64,000 nucleotides of DNA from Lysinibacillus fusiformis (GCF_016925635.1 NZ_CP070490.1:2610001-2674000), one strand, 5' to 3'; shown: positions 20,230-28,624, numbered from the stretch's first letter. Translations and numbers: made by a program. The notes: a model not told the origin generated them from the sequence alone.

Positions 20230-20613
20230 ATGTAGATTGAGCTGGTGACTTTCTTCACGAGGGAGATCGTTAACAGTTGTCACATGTCGTATGATTTGAG
20301 GTCGAGAGCTAGGGGAAAATTGGACGTATTGTTTATCTGTGCGTCAGCGATAATTATCTTGAGGCGAAAGGATATAGTAAGTAGATTATTTTTACACCTA
20401 ATTCATAACAAAGTGACAAAGGTAAGGTATAGTAAAATAGAAATCGTTATGTTTTTAGGCGTATTATTGAAATTTATAAAATTCTGCCCAGTTACTCATG
20501 AATATAACTTAAAAAAGGGTTTGCAGAAAAGGTACAATACACTCTATTATATAGAAGGTAGATTTACGGCATTGCCCGTAAAATGATTGAAAGCTCGGAA
20601 GGAGGGGACAAGC
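20230..20613 (+). promoter_or_regulatory. mgtE upstream region and promoter
   Basis: TTGCAG (20521-20526), 18 bp, TATTAT (20545-20550) is a plausible promoter, giving a leader of only about 55 nt. The remaining upstream 300 bp shows no supported gene. The Mg2+-sensing M-box that precedes mgtE in Bacillus subtilis is not recognisable. Confidence 0.5.
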
Positions 20614-21990
20614 ATGATAGAGGAAAGAAATGAAAAGGATGATGTGCAATTTGATGAGGCACATCTACGAGAAATGCTAGAAGCACATGATATTGACGCA
20701 TTCCGTGATGAGTTTTTAGAACTTCATCCATATGATCAGGCAACGTTTTACGAAAAGGTGGAACCTGATATAAGGAAGATCATCTATTCGTTCTTGTCTC
20801 CGACAGAAATGGCTGATATTTTTGAGGCAATCGATATCGAAGATGATGAGTATAAAGCATATCTAGCTGAAATGGATCCATCGTACGGTGCAGAAATGCT
20901 TTCTCATATGTACGCAGATGATGCGGCAGATGTCTTAAATGAACTAGATACGGCACAGCGCGAAAGCTATTTGGAAATGATGGATGAAGAAGCGGCTGAA
21001 GATATTAATGAGCTACTAAGCTATGATGAATATACAGCTGGTTCTATCATGACAACTGAATACGTCGCTATACCAGAAAATTCAACAGTACGTTCAGCAA
21101 TGGCCATTTTGCGTAAAGAGGCACCCGATGCAGAAACTGTTTATTATATTTTTGTAGTGGATGAAGAGCATCGTCTGACGGGTGTCATATCATTACGAGA
21201 TTTGATTATTGCAGACGAGGATACACTTATTCGTTCCATTATGAATGAACGTGTCGTGATGGTACATGTGGGTGATGACCAAGAAGAAGTCGCACAAATT
21301 ATGAAGGATTATAATTTCTTAGCGACACCTGTTATTGATGATAAAGGGGAATTACTTGGTATTATCACGGTTGACGATATTATTGATGTAATTGATGAAG
21401 AGGCTTCTGAGGATTACTCTAAATTAGCCGGTATTTCGGATATGGATAAATTTGATGTAACACCATTCCAAGCAGCAAGAAAACGTTTGCCTTGGCTAGT
21501 GGTTCTACTGTTTTTAGGTATGTTAACAGCTAACCTAATGGGCCAATTTGAGGATACTTTAGATAAGGTTGCCTTACTTGCAGTCTTTATTCCCTTAATT
21601 TCAGGAACGTCAGGAAATAGTGGAACACAGGCATTAGCCGTGGCGATTCGAGGGATTGCAACAGGAGACGTAGAGGAACATAGTAAATTCAAGTTACTCT
21701 TACGTGAAGCAGGTACTGGCTTAATGTCAGGCGTTGTTTGTGGATTAATTGTGATTGGGATCGTTTATTTTTGGAAACATGAACTTGTCCTAGGTATGTT
21801 AGTAGGAGCAGCACTTTGTGGTTCCATTTTAGTGGCGACTTTAGCAGGTTCATTTATACCATTGTTAATGCATCGACTAAAAATAGACCCTGCTGTTGCA
21901 TCAGGACCTTTTATTACAACTTTAAATGATATTACAAGTATTTTAATTTACTTGGGCTTAGCGACAGTTTTTTTAAGCCAAATAGGCTAA
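20614..21990 (+). CDS. mgtE: MgtE magnesium channel
   Basis: A 458-residue MgtE protein. It has an acidic N-terminal superhelical domain (about residues 1-130), two CBS domains (about 135-255, beginning AGSIMTTEYVAI and containing MNERVVMVHVGDDQEEVAQIM) and a membrane domain of five helices. The pore motif region PLISGTSGNSGTQALAVAIRG is intact. It carries Mg2+ into the cell and is gated by Mg2+ binding to the cytosolic domains. Start has GGAGGGG upstream; a TTG at 20587 is rejected. Confidence 0.95.
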   Translation: MIEERNEKDDVQFDEAHLREMLEAHDIDAFRDEFLELHPYDQATFYEKVEPDIRKIIYSFLSPTEMADIFEAIDIEDDEYKAYLAEMDPSYGAEMLSHMYADDAADVLNELDTAQRESYLEMMDEEAAEDINELLSYDEYTAGSIMTTEYVAIPENSTVRSAMAILRKEAPDAETVYYIFVVDEEHRLTGVISLRDLIIADEDTLIRSIMNERVVMVHVGDDQEEVAQIMKDYNFLATPVIDDKGELLGIITVDDIIDVIDEEASEDYSKLAGISDMDKFDVTPFQAARKRLPWLVVLLFLGMLTANLMGQFEDTLDKVALLAVFIPLISGTSGNSGTQALAVAIRGIATGDVEEHSKFKLLLREAGTGLMSGVVCGLIVIGIVYFWKHELVLGMLVGAALCGSILVATLAGSFIPLLMHRLKIDPAVASGPFITTLNDITSILIYLGLATVFLSQIG

Positions 21991-22043
21991 GAACCAATTT
22001 GCTTACTTTCGCATATTGTATGGAAAAAAGGGAAGTGAGTAAA

Positions 22044-22445
22044 GTGGATCAAGAACCACGCTTGTTTATAAAGTCACCATCATATTTTTTGAATATTTCT
22101 AAGGTGTTACATGAACTTGATTTGGATGAAAGTACATCTGTATATGTAAAGGACAATATGTTCGATGAGCAAACGGCTGAAGAAAAAAATGATACAGTAG
22201 ATGATGTACAAATAGATCCGTATTTACTGAAACAGCTCCAATTTTTAGAAAAGCCATTTCGTCAGAGAGCCTATCAGCCATTATTAGTTTGTTTAAAGGA
22301 TGGTAGAAAATTAACTGGTACTGCTTCAGATGTACAGAGTGATTCTTTAATGCTTACATCATTAGAATTAAAAATACAGGAAATCATTCATTTTGAAGAT
22401 ATACAGCAAATACTTTGGCGTGGAAGAAAATTGCCAACATTATAA
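22044..22445 (+). CDS. cotO: CotO-like spore coat protein
   Basis: A 133-residue protein with an acidic middle and a C-terminal LSm/CotO-like strand region (PLLVCLKDGRKLTGTASDVQSDSLMLTSLELKIQEIIHFEDIQQIL). N-terminal PRLFIKSPSYF resembles the CotO opening. In Bacillus subtilis cotO lies next to cotZ, and here the next gene past the insertion is cotZ, which supports the call. Homology is weak and I place it as probable. Start GTG at 22044 has GGAAGTGA upstream; a TTG at 21999 is less likely. Confidence 0.55.
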   Translation: MDQEPRLFIKSPSYFLNISKVLHELDLDESTSVYVKDNMFDEQTAEEKNDTVDDVQIDPYLLKQLQFLEKPFRQRAYQPLLVCLKDGRKLTGTASDVQSDSLMLTSLELKIQEIIHFEDIQQILWRGRKLPTL

Positions 22446-22449
22446 AAAA

Positions 22450-22480
22450 GGTGTACAGCAGGGGATGCTGTACACCTTTT
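22450..22480 (+). terminator. cotO-like terminator, left copy of a duplicated pair
   Basis: GGTGTACAGCA, a 5-nt loop and TGCTGTACACC, then TTTT. A near-identical hairpin lies at 24511-24541 on the far side of the dispersed element. Confidence 0.88.
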
Positions 22481-22782
22481 CATGTTGCTGAAAAAAGAAA
22501 ATGGCACTAGCACACCTTCGCCTAATTTGGAAATCCATTTCTCCTTTCACAAAAATTCTATGAATGGTTTTGTTTTCCGATACCATAAAAAAGATGATGT
22601 CAACGGCAGAAAAAGCAACTTTACAAGGTGAGGGGTTGATTTCCGTTCCGCCAGCGTCCTTTCCAGGGGGCGTCCGATGAGCCGCTTCACTCACTTCCGT
22701 TCGCTCCAGGGTCTCCTCTGTGACGCTATGAACTGCACCCAAAATATTGGACTTGAAAAATTTAATATAGGGGGTGCAGTTA

Positions 22783-23289
22783 GTGATTTCTGATGAACAA
22801 AAGTTAGCCGCAGTTCTAGCTTACATTGAAGAAAAGGAAAGTACGTATCAGATTGCCAATAGATTAAAGAGGGATCGACAGTACATTCGATTATGGATTG
22901 AATTATATCGATATCATGGCGTTGAAGGAATTATTCGTCCTCAAGGGTTCACGAATTACGAAGATTCTTTTAAAATAAAAGTAATTCAACACCTGATAGA
23001 GACGGGCGATTCGCTCCTTCAGACTGCTGCCAAGTTTAATATTCCTTCTCGTGAAACCATTCGGAGATGGAAAAAACAATGGATGTCTAAGGCTGGAGAG
23101 GCGCTCTATCAAATAGAAAAGGAGCACCAATCAATGCCAAAAAAACAACCACCTTCGTCCGATTTAAATGAAAAAACAACGGAAGAGTTAAAAGCGGAAA
23201 TTGAGTATTTACGGATGGAAAATGCCTATTTAAAAAAGTTGAAAGCCTTAGTTCAAGAAAAGGATGCCTTCACATCCAAGAAAAAGTGA
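22783..23289 (+). CDS. IS3-family OrfA (helix-turn-helix protein)
   Basis: A 168-residue protein with two helix-turn-helix segments (about residues 8-50 with TYQIANRLKRDRQYIRLW and 60-110 with ETIRRWKKQW) and a C-terminal leucine-zipper-like helix (about 135-160). It binds the IS ends and is normally fused to OrfB by ribosomal frameshifting. The GTG at 22783 has AGGGGGT upstream; a GTG at 22774 is an alternative. It overlaps orfB, which is in the -1 frame; the AAGAAAAAGTGA stretch at the overlap is a possible slip site, though it has one A fewer than the classic A6G. Confidence 0.88.
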   Translation: MISDEQKLAAVLAYIEEKESTYQIANRLKRDRQYIRLWIELYRYHGVEGIIRPQGFTNYEDSFKIKVIQHLIETGDSLLQTAAKFNIPSRETIRRWKKQWMSKAGEALYQIEKEHQSMPKKQPPSSDLNEKTTEELKAEIEYLRMENAYLKKLKALVQEKDAFTSKKK

Positions 23290-24128
23290 GAGCTGTGTAT
23301 GAGCTAAGGCTGGAATTTCCACTTCAAGCTCTATTAAAAGTCGCGAAACTTAAGAAAAGTACGTATTATTATCATCTTCAAAAATGGGTAAAACCAGATA
23401 AATATCAGGCGATTAAAGAACGAATCCAGACACTTTTTCATCACCATAAGGGGCGTTATGGCTATCGTCGTATTTGTCTTGCCCTCCGAAATGAAGGGAT
23501 TTTCATCAACCATAAAACGGTCCAACGATTGATGAAAGAATTGGGCTTAAAAGGGACAGTACGCCCTAAAAAATACCGTTCGTATAAAGGAACGGTGGGC
23601 TATGTCGCAGAGAATGTCTTTCAACGTGATTTTGAAGCCACTGTACCCAATCAGAAATGGGTAACCGATGTCACAGAGTTTAAAATAAATGGTCAAAAAA
23701 TCTACGTATCGGCTGTATTAGATTTATTCAATCGAGAGATCGTTGGATATGAGGTATCAAAATCACCTAATTTTGAGTTAGTTCAACAGTCTTTTAAAAA
23801 GGCGTTTACGTATACAAAGTTATCGAAAAAGAGTGGCTTAATCATTCATTCTGATCAAGGATGGTTATATCAAATACCACGTTTTAAAGCGTTATTGGCA
23901 ACGCACGAAATCAAGCAAAGTATGTCACGGAAAGGAAATTGTTTAGATAATGCCGTGATAGAAAGCTTTTTTGGTATTCTGAAATCAGAATTTCTGTACA
24001 CAACTACGTTTAGAAACTACGGAGAATTCAAAAAAGCGTTGGTAGACTATATCCACTACTACAATCATGAACGGATAAAAATAAAACTCAACGGAAAAAG
24101 TCCCGTTGAGTATCGAAAAGCTTCGTAA
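23286..24128 (+). CDS. IS3-family OrfB transposase (DDE integrase)
   Basis: A 280-residue rve-type integrase core. An HTH_21 region (HHKGRYGYRRICLALRNEG) precedes the catalytic triad: Asp in WVTDVTEF, Asp in IHSDQGWLY and Glu in NAVIESFFGILK, with the YNHERIKIKLNGKSPVEYR tail. Intact and full length. Begins GTGA over the OrfA stop, allowing either -1 frameshifting or reinitiation. Subgroup looks like IS150 (inference). Confidence 0.93.
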   Translation: MRAVYELRLEFPLQALLKVAKLKKSTYYYHLQKWVKPDKYQAIKERIQTLFHHHKGRYGYRRICLALRNEGIFINHKTVQRLMKELGLKGTVRPKKYRSYKGTVGYVAENVFQRDFEATVPNQKWVTDVTEFKINGQKIYVSAVLDLFNREIVGYEVSKSPNFELVQQSFKKAFTYTKLSKKSGLIIHSDQGWLYQIPRFKALLATHEIKQSMSRKGNCLDNAVIESFFGILKSEFLYTTTFRNYGEFKKALVDYIHYYNHERIKIKLNGKSPVEYRKAS

Positions 24129-24510
24129 AAAAGTTTATATTTTTGGGGTCAGATCACTAAATCCCCTAGGAGTGACGCTGGCTCCACTCCAATCAACCAT
24201 TCTGCAAAGTGTCTTTACTTTTTTTCATAGTAGAGTAGCGATCAAATAGCACATTATCTGTATTTTTAATGAGTGACAACACCTCTTAATAAAGAGTAGT
24301 GAACAACTTCACTTTATTGAAAAACTTTTCTAAAAAGGTAACACTTTTGTAGGTTGGAGTGGAAGGCTACTTGAATCACGTGGGATAGCGAGACAGGCGA
24401 GCCACTGCACGAAGCGGCTCGACGCTCACCCACAGGAAAGCAAGTAGCCTGCAACGGAAATTCATTTCTACCTTTCAATTGACAATTTTGTTTTTCAACA
24501 CTAAGAAAAA

Positions 24511-24541
24511 AGTGTACAGCAGAGGATGCCGTACACTTTTT
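24511..24541 (+). terminator. Right copy of the duplicated terminator hairpin
   Basis: AGTGTACAGCA, a 5-nt loop, TGCCGTACACT and a T-run: the left copy at 22450 with a few changes. It also terminates the convergent cotZ region from the plus side. Confidence 0.82.
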
Positions 24542-24569
24542 TTATGTGTGTGTGTCAAAGGTGAAAGAA

Positions 24570-25094
24570 TTAGTCACAAATCCCTAAGTCAACATCAGCG
24601 ATACATTGTACAGCACAGAAGCAAGATAAGTCTACAGTAATACAGCTATCAGTTGAGCTCCAGTCATCTACTTTACAGATTTTCTTCATGTTTATACAAC
24701 AACCGTCTTTGCTTAGTAAGTCTACTGTACTTTCACTAGAGTCAAATGTACATAATGGCTCTAAAACACGTAAAGTAGCACAGCATTCATCAAACATATC
24801 TTCTACGCGGAAGAATACGGATGTACAAATGCAAGGATCTGCTGTTGGAGAGTTAAAGAATGCTTTGAAAGGAGTACCATCTTTCGTAATTAACATGAAT
24901 ACACGTGTATCTGCTTGAGAGCGTGCAGGACTAACAATCCCACCTAGTGGCTCTAAGAAACAGTTAGCTGTACATGGAGAACACTCATCTCGCACCGCTT
25001 GATTTTGAATATCTAAAATAGCGCGAACTACGTCACAAACGCAGCCTGCTGAATGGATTGGTCCAATAGGATTTGTTGGCTTACCACAACCCAT
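24570..25094 (-). CDS. cotZ: CotZ/CotY/ExsY-like spore coat protein
   Basis: A 174-residue cysteine-rich protein with pairs such as CVCDVV, CSPCTANC, CICTSVFF, DECCATL and DLSCFCAVQC, matching the CotZ/ExsY family that self-assembles into disulfide-linked outer coat or exosporium lattices. The ribosome site GGGGGTGA lies just before the ATG. Mother-cell expression late in sporulation is expected, but I do not see a SigK promoter I could defend. Its position opposite a CotO-like gene matches the Bacillus cotO-cotZ cluster, here split by the repeat element and IS. Confidence 0.9.
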   Translation of the reverse strand: MGCGKPTNPIGPIHSAGCVCDVVRAILDIQNQAVRDECSPCTANCFLEPLGGIVSPARSQADTRVFMLITKDGTPFKAFFNSPTADPCICTSVFFRVEDMFDECCATLRVLEPLCTFDSSESTVDLLSKDGCCINMKKICKVDDWSSTDSCITVDLSCFCAVQCIADVDLGICD

Positions 25095-25227
25095 ATTGTC
25101 ACCCCCTTTCCTTGTTACTACTTCTACAATATGTACTTTTGAAAACTGGACTCGGGCTTTTGTGTATATCTTTGAATGAATAGTTTTTTTATGTGTGGAG
25201 AAACTGTAAAGAAAAGGAGGGTAAAAC

Positions 25228-25632
25228 TTGAGGCTACTAGGAATGACGTTACCGCTCTTAGTTGTTTTATCGCTGTTAAATGGTTGTGCTGAAAAGGAAA
25301 AATTTATTGTCTATGGGTCGCCGCAAAATGAAAGTGAAGTCGAAGCCCTTATAAAAGAAGAAGACTATGTTGATCGTTCGACGGTTATCCAATATGACGA
25401 TAGTATGCTTGTTGCAGTACAAATTGAACCATGGAAAAAGTGGAAAAAGACTAAGCTAGAGAAAAAGTTGCAAAAAAAATTTGAAGAGAAATATCCAAAC
25501 AAGGATGTGTTTGTCTCCGCTGATTATAAAATTTTTTATGAAGCCAATAAAATAAAAAAGGATCAAGTGGAAGATAATAAATTGAGCGATAAAATTACAG
25601 AACTAATAGAGCTTGCAAAGGAGGAGACATAA
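25228..25632 (+). CDS. YhcN/YlaJ-like sporulation lipoprotein
   Basis: A 134-residue lipoprotein: hydrophobic signal segment and lipobox LNGC, then a charged lysine-rich domain with DYVDRSTVIQYDDSMLVAVQIEPW and KKFEEKYPNKDVFVSADYKIFYE. This fits the YhcN/YlaJ family, whose genes often sit directly before spoVA genes. Start is TTG at 25228 with AAAGGAGGG 6 nt upstream. spoVAC begins immediately after its stop, so it is the first gene of the spoVA operon. Confidence 0.7.
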   Translation: MRLLGMTLPLLVVLSLLNGCAEKEKFIVYGSPQNESEVEALIKEEDYVDRSTVIQYDDSMLVAVQIEPWKKWKKTKLEKKLQKKFEEKYPNKDVFVSADYKIFYEANKIKKDQVEDNKLSDKITELIELAKEET

Positions 25633-26088
25633 ATGGAAAAAGAGCAATATCAACAGTTAGAGCAAAATGTTACACCCAAGCCCCCTTATTTAAAAAATAT
25701 AGCAAAAGCCTTTTTCGTTGGCGGTTTTATTTGTGCAATTGGTCAAGCTGTGTCTCTTTTTTATATTATTTTCTTCAATTTTACGGAGGCAACAGCAGGA
25801 AATCCAACTGTTGCAACGATGGTATTCTTTGCCATGATTTTAACAGGTCTTGGTCTTTATAAAAGAATTGGTCAATTTGCTGGAGCAGGATCGGCAGTAC
25901 CAGTAACAGGCTTTGGGAATGCCGTTATTTCGGCGGCTATCGAGCATCGTTCAGAAGGGTTAGTATTGGGAGTCGGCGGAAATTTATTTAAATTAGCAGG
26001 GTCGGTTGTTTTATTTGGTGTAGTGTCCGCGTTTTTTGTAGCGCTTATTAAATACATCCTTGTGACGATAGGAGTGGTTTCATGGTAA
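25633..26088 (+). CDS. spoVAC: Stage V sporulation protein AC
   Basis: A 151-residue inner-membrane protein with four to five helices and the SpoVAC motif GLYKRIGQFAGAGSAVPVTGFGNAV. With SpoVAD and SpoVAEB it moves dipicolinic acid into the forespore and out at germination; SpoVAC acts as a mechanosensitive channel in Bacillus subtilis (family knowledge). GGAGGAG precedes the ATG. It overlaps spoVAD by 7 bp. Confidence 0.95.
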   Translation: MEKEQYQQLEQNVTPKPPYLKNIAKAFFVGGFICAIGQAVSLFYIIFFNFTEATAGNPTVATMVFFAMILTGLGLYKRIGQFAGAGSAVPVTGFGNAVISAAIEHRSEGLVLGVGGNLFKLAGSVVLFGVVSAFFVALIKYILVTIGVVSW

Positions 26089-27077
26089 TTGTATTTCAAT
26101 CGAAGCCCTCTCTTTTAGCAGGTGGAGTGGTAGCAGGTCCTTTAGAGAATCGGAGTGTTTTTAGTCAATATTTTGACTCTGTTTATGATGATGAACGTTG
26201 GCAAATGAAAACAAATGAACAGGGGCATCGCAAAATGATCGAAGAAGCCTGTGAATTTGCTATGAAAAAATTGGGCGTACAAAAAGGTGATATCGCCTAT
26301 TTGATGGGTGGGGACTTAGTCAATCAAATGACACCGACTAATTTTGCCGCTAGAGATTTAGAAATCCCCTTTATTGGACTATTTTCGGCTTGTGCCACAT
26401 CAGTATCTTCAGTCATTATTGCATGCCTGTTAACAGAGTTAGGTGCTGCTAATTTTTCATTAGCAGGTGCCTCCAGTCAACATAATGCAATTGAACGTCA
26501 ATTTCGTTATCCCATCAATTATGGAGCGCAAAAACCACAAACAGCTCAATGGACTGTAACCGCTGCTGGATATGCACTAATTGGGAAGCATCGCGAGGAG
26601 TATCCTTCAATAGAAGCGGCAACAATTGGCAAGTCCGTTGATTATGGTATGGATGATCCTTTCCATATGGGTGCAGCGATGGCACCAGCTGCCTTTCAAA
26701 CGATTCAATCTCATTTACAACAAAGAAACCAAAAAATTTATCATTACGATTTAATTTTAACAGGTGATTTGGGACAGCTTGGGTTAAAGCTATTGAAAGG
26801 AATGCTTGTTGAAAATGGCGTGAAAAATGAAGAGCTCACGTTATTGCGTGATGCAGGTGCCGAATTTTATGGACAGGATGAAGCATTCCAGTCGGGTGCA
26901 AGTGGAGCAGGCTGTTCAGCAGCTGTTTTTTTTAGTTATGTTATTCAACAAATGCGTGCAGGGAGCTATAAGCGTGTATTACTAGTAGCAACAGGGGCGT
27001 TATTATCTCCTCTGTCCTATCAGCAAGGCGAGACAATTCCATGTACGGCACATGCAATAGAAATTACGATGAAATGA
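26082..27077 (+). CDS. spoVAD: Stage V sporulation protein AD
   Basis: A 331-residue thiolase-fold protein that binds dipicolinic acid on the inner face of the forespore membrane. Recognisable segments are LMGGDLVNQMTPTNFAAR, GLFSACATSVSS (the thiolase-type Cys is kept), GASSQHNAIERQFR and SGASGAGCSAAVFFSY. Overlaps spoVAC and is followed by spoVAEB after 10 bp. Confidence 0.95.
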   Translation: MVIVFQSKPSLLAGGVVAGPLENRSVFSQYFDSVYDDERWQMKTNEQGHRKMIEEACEFAMKKLGVQKGDIAYLMGGDLVNQMTPTNFAARDLEIPFIGLFSACATSVSSVIIACLLTELGAANFSLAGASSQHNAIERQFRYPINYGAQKPQTAQWTVTAAGYALIGKHREEYPSIEAATIGKSVDYGMDDPFHMGAAMAPAAFQTIQSHLQQRNQKIYHYDLILTGDLGQLGLKLLKGMLVENGVKNEELTLLRDAGAEFYGQDEAFQSGASGAGCSAAVFFSYVIQQMRAGSYKRVLLVATGALLSPLSYQQGETIPCTAHAIEITMK

Positions 27078-27087
27078 GGCAAAAAAC

Positions 27088-27453
27088 ATGGTTATGACAT
27101 TTGTATTTGCATTTATTGTTGGAGGCATTATTTGCGTCATAGGCCAATTATTAATGGATGTTGGCAATTTAACACCAGGGCATACACTAAGTACGTTAGT
27201 TGTCCTCGGTGCCATATTAGATGGTATGGGTTTATATGAGCCACTAATTAATTTTGCTGGAGCAGGAGCTACAGTACCCATTACATCCTTCGGGAATTCA
27301 TTAACCCATGGTGCCCTAGCAGAGGCAGAGAAGCATGGACTTGTTGGCGTATTAACAGGCATGTTCGAAGTAACAAGCTCAGGAATCAGCGCTGCTATCG
27401 TGTTTGGCTTTATTGGTGCATTAATATTTAGACCAAAAGGAAATATTGACTAG
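27088..27453 (+). CDS. spoVAEB: Stage V sporulation protein AEB
   Basis: A 121-residue membrane protein with four helices and the SpoVA motif LINFAGAGATVPITSFGNSLTHGA, paralogous to that of SpoVAC. It belongs to the dipicolinate channel. No spoVAA, AB or AF gene is present, so this is the reduced AC-AD-AEB set. Confidence 0.94.
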   Translation: MVMTFVFAFIVGGIICVIGQLLMDVGNLTPGHTLSTLVVLGAILDGMGLYEPLINFAGAGATVPITSFGNSLTHGALAEAEKHGLVGVLTGMFEVTSSGISAAIVFGFIGALIFRPKGNID

Positions 27454-27518
27454 ACGAATACCCCTCCCATTTTTACGACCGAAACATATTATAGGTTGTA
27501 GAAGGGAGGGGTGCTTTT

Positions 27519-27692
27519 ATGGGATACCAAGGCTGGGGCTCACAACCGTATGGAACTAACGTTGGTGGGTGGAACAATAGCTATTGCGGAGGATACTCTG
27601 GAGGCAACAACAACTATGGTTATGGTTCTACATTTGTTCTAATTGTTGTACTATTCATTCTATTAATTATTGTTGGCGCTACTTACATCTAA
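27519..27692 (+). CDS. YjcZ-family sporulation peptide
   Basis: A 57-residue peptide: a Gly/Asn/Tyr-rich N-terminal part ([24 protein letters not shown]) and one hydrophobic helix [21 protein letters not shown] at the C-terminus. This is the layout of YjcZ/SscA-type sporulation peptides, some of which aid coat assembly. A strong GGGAGGGG site precedes the ATG. It sits between spoVAEB and spoVIF. Confidence 0.82.
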   Translation: MGYQGWGSQPYGTNVGGWNNSYCGGYSGGNNNYGYGSTFVLIVVLFILLIIVGATYI

Positions 27693-27709
27693 TTTGATGA
27701 ACATAATAA

Positions 27710-27755
27710 AGGCTTTAGCTTTTATTTAGGAAATGCTAAATAAAAGCTAAAGCCT
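27710..27755. terminator. Perfect 20-bp hairpin after the YjcZ-type gene
   Basis: Arms 27710-27729 and 27736-27755 are perfectly complementary with a 6-nt loop. No T-run follows on the plus strand, so termination may be weak; it could instead protect the mRNA 3' end. Confidence 0.7.
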
Positions 27756-27823
27756 CCACCATTTGCGAAATGTTTCGTGCAAGATGCAAGGTCATATTGA
27801 GTTTTAATGATAGGAGGGAAAAC

Positions 27824-28072
27824 ATGCATCGCTCGTTTTTTAATTCGATTGAGAAAAAAACAGGTGTATCGATGGATGAAATCTTCGCATTAGCCAATGC
27901 CATTCAACATGCGGATTTTACCAGTGAAAAACAAGTAAGAAAAATTGTACGACGTGTTGCTAAAATATCTAACAGATCGATTACGCAAGAGTTAGAAGAT
28001 AAATTAGTACAATCTATTATTCAAGATGGCGCATCACTAGATTTAGATAAAATCACTAGAATGATGAAGTAG
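27824..28072 (+). CDS. spoVIF: Stage VI sporulation protein F
   Basis: An 82-residue protein matching SpoVIF (YjcC): FFNSIEKKTGVSMDEIFALANAIQHADF, then KQVRKIVRRVAKISNRSITQELEDKLVQSII. In Bacillus subtilis it is made in the mother cell and needed for GerE-dependent coat gene expression. Start at 27824 has TAGGAGGG upstream; the longer frame from 27770 has none. Adjacent to yjcF-G-H as in Bacillus subtilis. Confidence 0.9.
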   Translation: MHRSFFNSIEKKTGVSMDEIFALANAIQHADFTSEKQVRKIVRRVAKISNRSITQELEDKLVQSIIQDGASLDLDKITRMMK

Positions 28073-28146
28073 CGCATGGCATATCTACTTGGCAATGCTG
28101 CTTGTTACGATAGAGTAGATAAATGGTGGCAAGCGAATTCGTCTCT

Positions 28147-28195
28147 TAAAAAAGGGGTGTTACGACATTGTAAATATCGTAACACCCTTTCATTA
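28147..28195. terminator. Bidirectional terminator spoVIF/yjcF
   Basis: GGGTGTTACGA and TCGTAACACCC arms, A-run on the left and T-run on the right, between convergent genes. Confidence 0.85.
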
Positions 28196-28624
28196 AATGT
28201 TTTTCTCCATAGCACGGTGTGGAATACCTGCATCCATAAACTCAGGTGAGGTAACTGTAAAGCCTAGCTTTTCGTAGAAGGGAATAGCATAGCTTTGTGC
28301 ATGAAGTTTTAAGGTTTTTTTATTGATAGAAATGGCATGCTTCTCCATTTCCCTCATGATTAAAGCGCCCAATTTTTTGCCACGTTGAGATTGTAAAATA
28401 CAAACACGTTCAATTTTAGCTGTTTTGTTGTCAATACTGCGTAAACGTGCTGCTCCTACAGGCTCATCGTTATCATACATAATGAAATGTGTTGCAGTTG
28501 CATCCTCAGCATCACATTCTAGATGAAGCGGAACACCTTGCTCTTCAACAAACACTTTTTTGCGAATAGCAAAGGCATCATCGTGTTCTTGCTTTGTTTC
28601 AACAATTTTTACGTTATACAACAA
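28193..28624 (-). CDS. yjcF: GNAT N-acetyltransferase (YjcF)
   Basis: A 143-residue GCN5-related acetyltransferase. Motif A is IERVCILQSQRGKKLGALIMREME (Q/R-x-x-G-x-G/A acetyl-CoA loop), followed by KLHAQSYAIPFYEKLGF. Residues AFAIRKKVFVEEQGVP are typical of the ElaA/YjcF group. Substrate unknown. Start is TTG at 28624, directly after the yjcG stop, with GGAG in the end of yjcG. Third gene of yjcH-yjcG-yjcF order on this strand. Confidence 0.88.
   Translation of the reverse strand: MLYNVKIVETKQEHDDAFAIRKKVFVEEQGVPLHLECDAEDATATHFIMYDNDEPVGAARLRSIDNKTAKIERVCILQSQRGKKLGALIMREMEKHAISINKKTLKLHAQSYAIPFYEKLGFTVTSPEFMDAGIPHRAMEKNI

Larger units (their letters stand above)
22729..24156 (+). mobile_element. 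Complete IS3-family insertion sequence, 1428 bp
   Basis: Ends are TGAACTGCACCCAAAA on the left and, as complement, TGATCTGACCCCAAAA on the right: imperfect terminal inverted repeats with the TG...CA ends usual for IS3. A 3-bp duplication CTA flanks it (22726-22728 and 24157-24159). The empty site can be read from copy C of the element, where GACGCTA continues directly into CATCCCC. Two overlapping frames encode the transposase, both intact, so the element may still be active. Confidence 0.95.
22477..24510. repeat. Dispersed non-coding element, copy B, split by an IS
   Basis: Read on the minus strand, the flanks join into a roughly 603-bp element matching copy C: left end TGTTGAAAAACAAAA (complement near 24495-24505), hairpin unit 1 with GCAGGCTACTTGC, hairpin unit 2 with GACGCTGG/CCAGCGTC, and right end TTTTTTCAGCAACATG (complement about 22482-22497). 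It has an extra partial left-end segment (about 22510-22585), so a second copy may be nested. The IS at 22729-24156 breaks unit 2. Two copies of a terminator flank the whole element. Confidence 0.88.

Noticed and set aside
20245-20586. Open frame of 113 codons before mgtE
   Set aside because: No ribosome site, odd composition, and it covers the mgtE promoter.
20230-20613. M-box Mg2+ riboswitch before mgtE
   Set aside because: The conserved M-box core could not be found, and the likely promoter at 20521 leaves a leader of only about 55 nt.
22440-22742. Minus-strand frame of 100 codons in copy B, and similar frames at 30694-31231
   Set aside because: They follow the repeat sequence in several frames and lack ribosome sites; the element looks non-coding.
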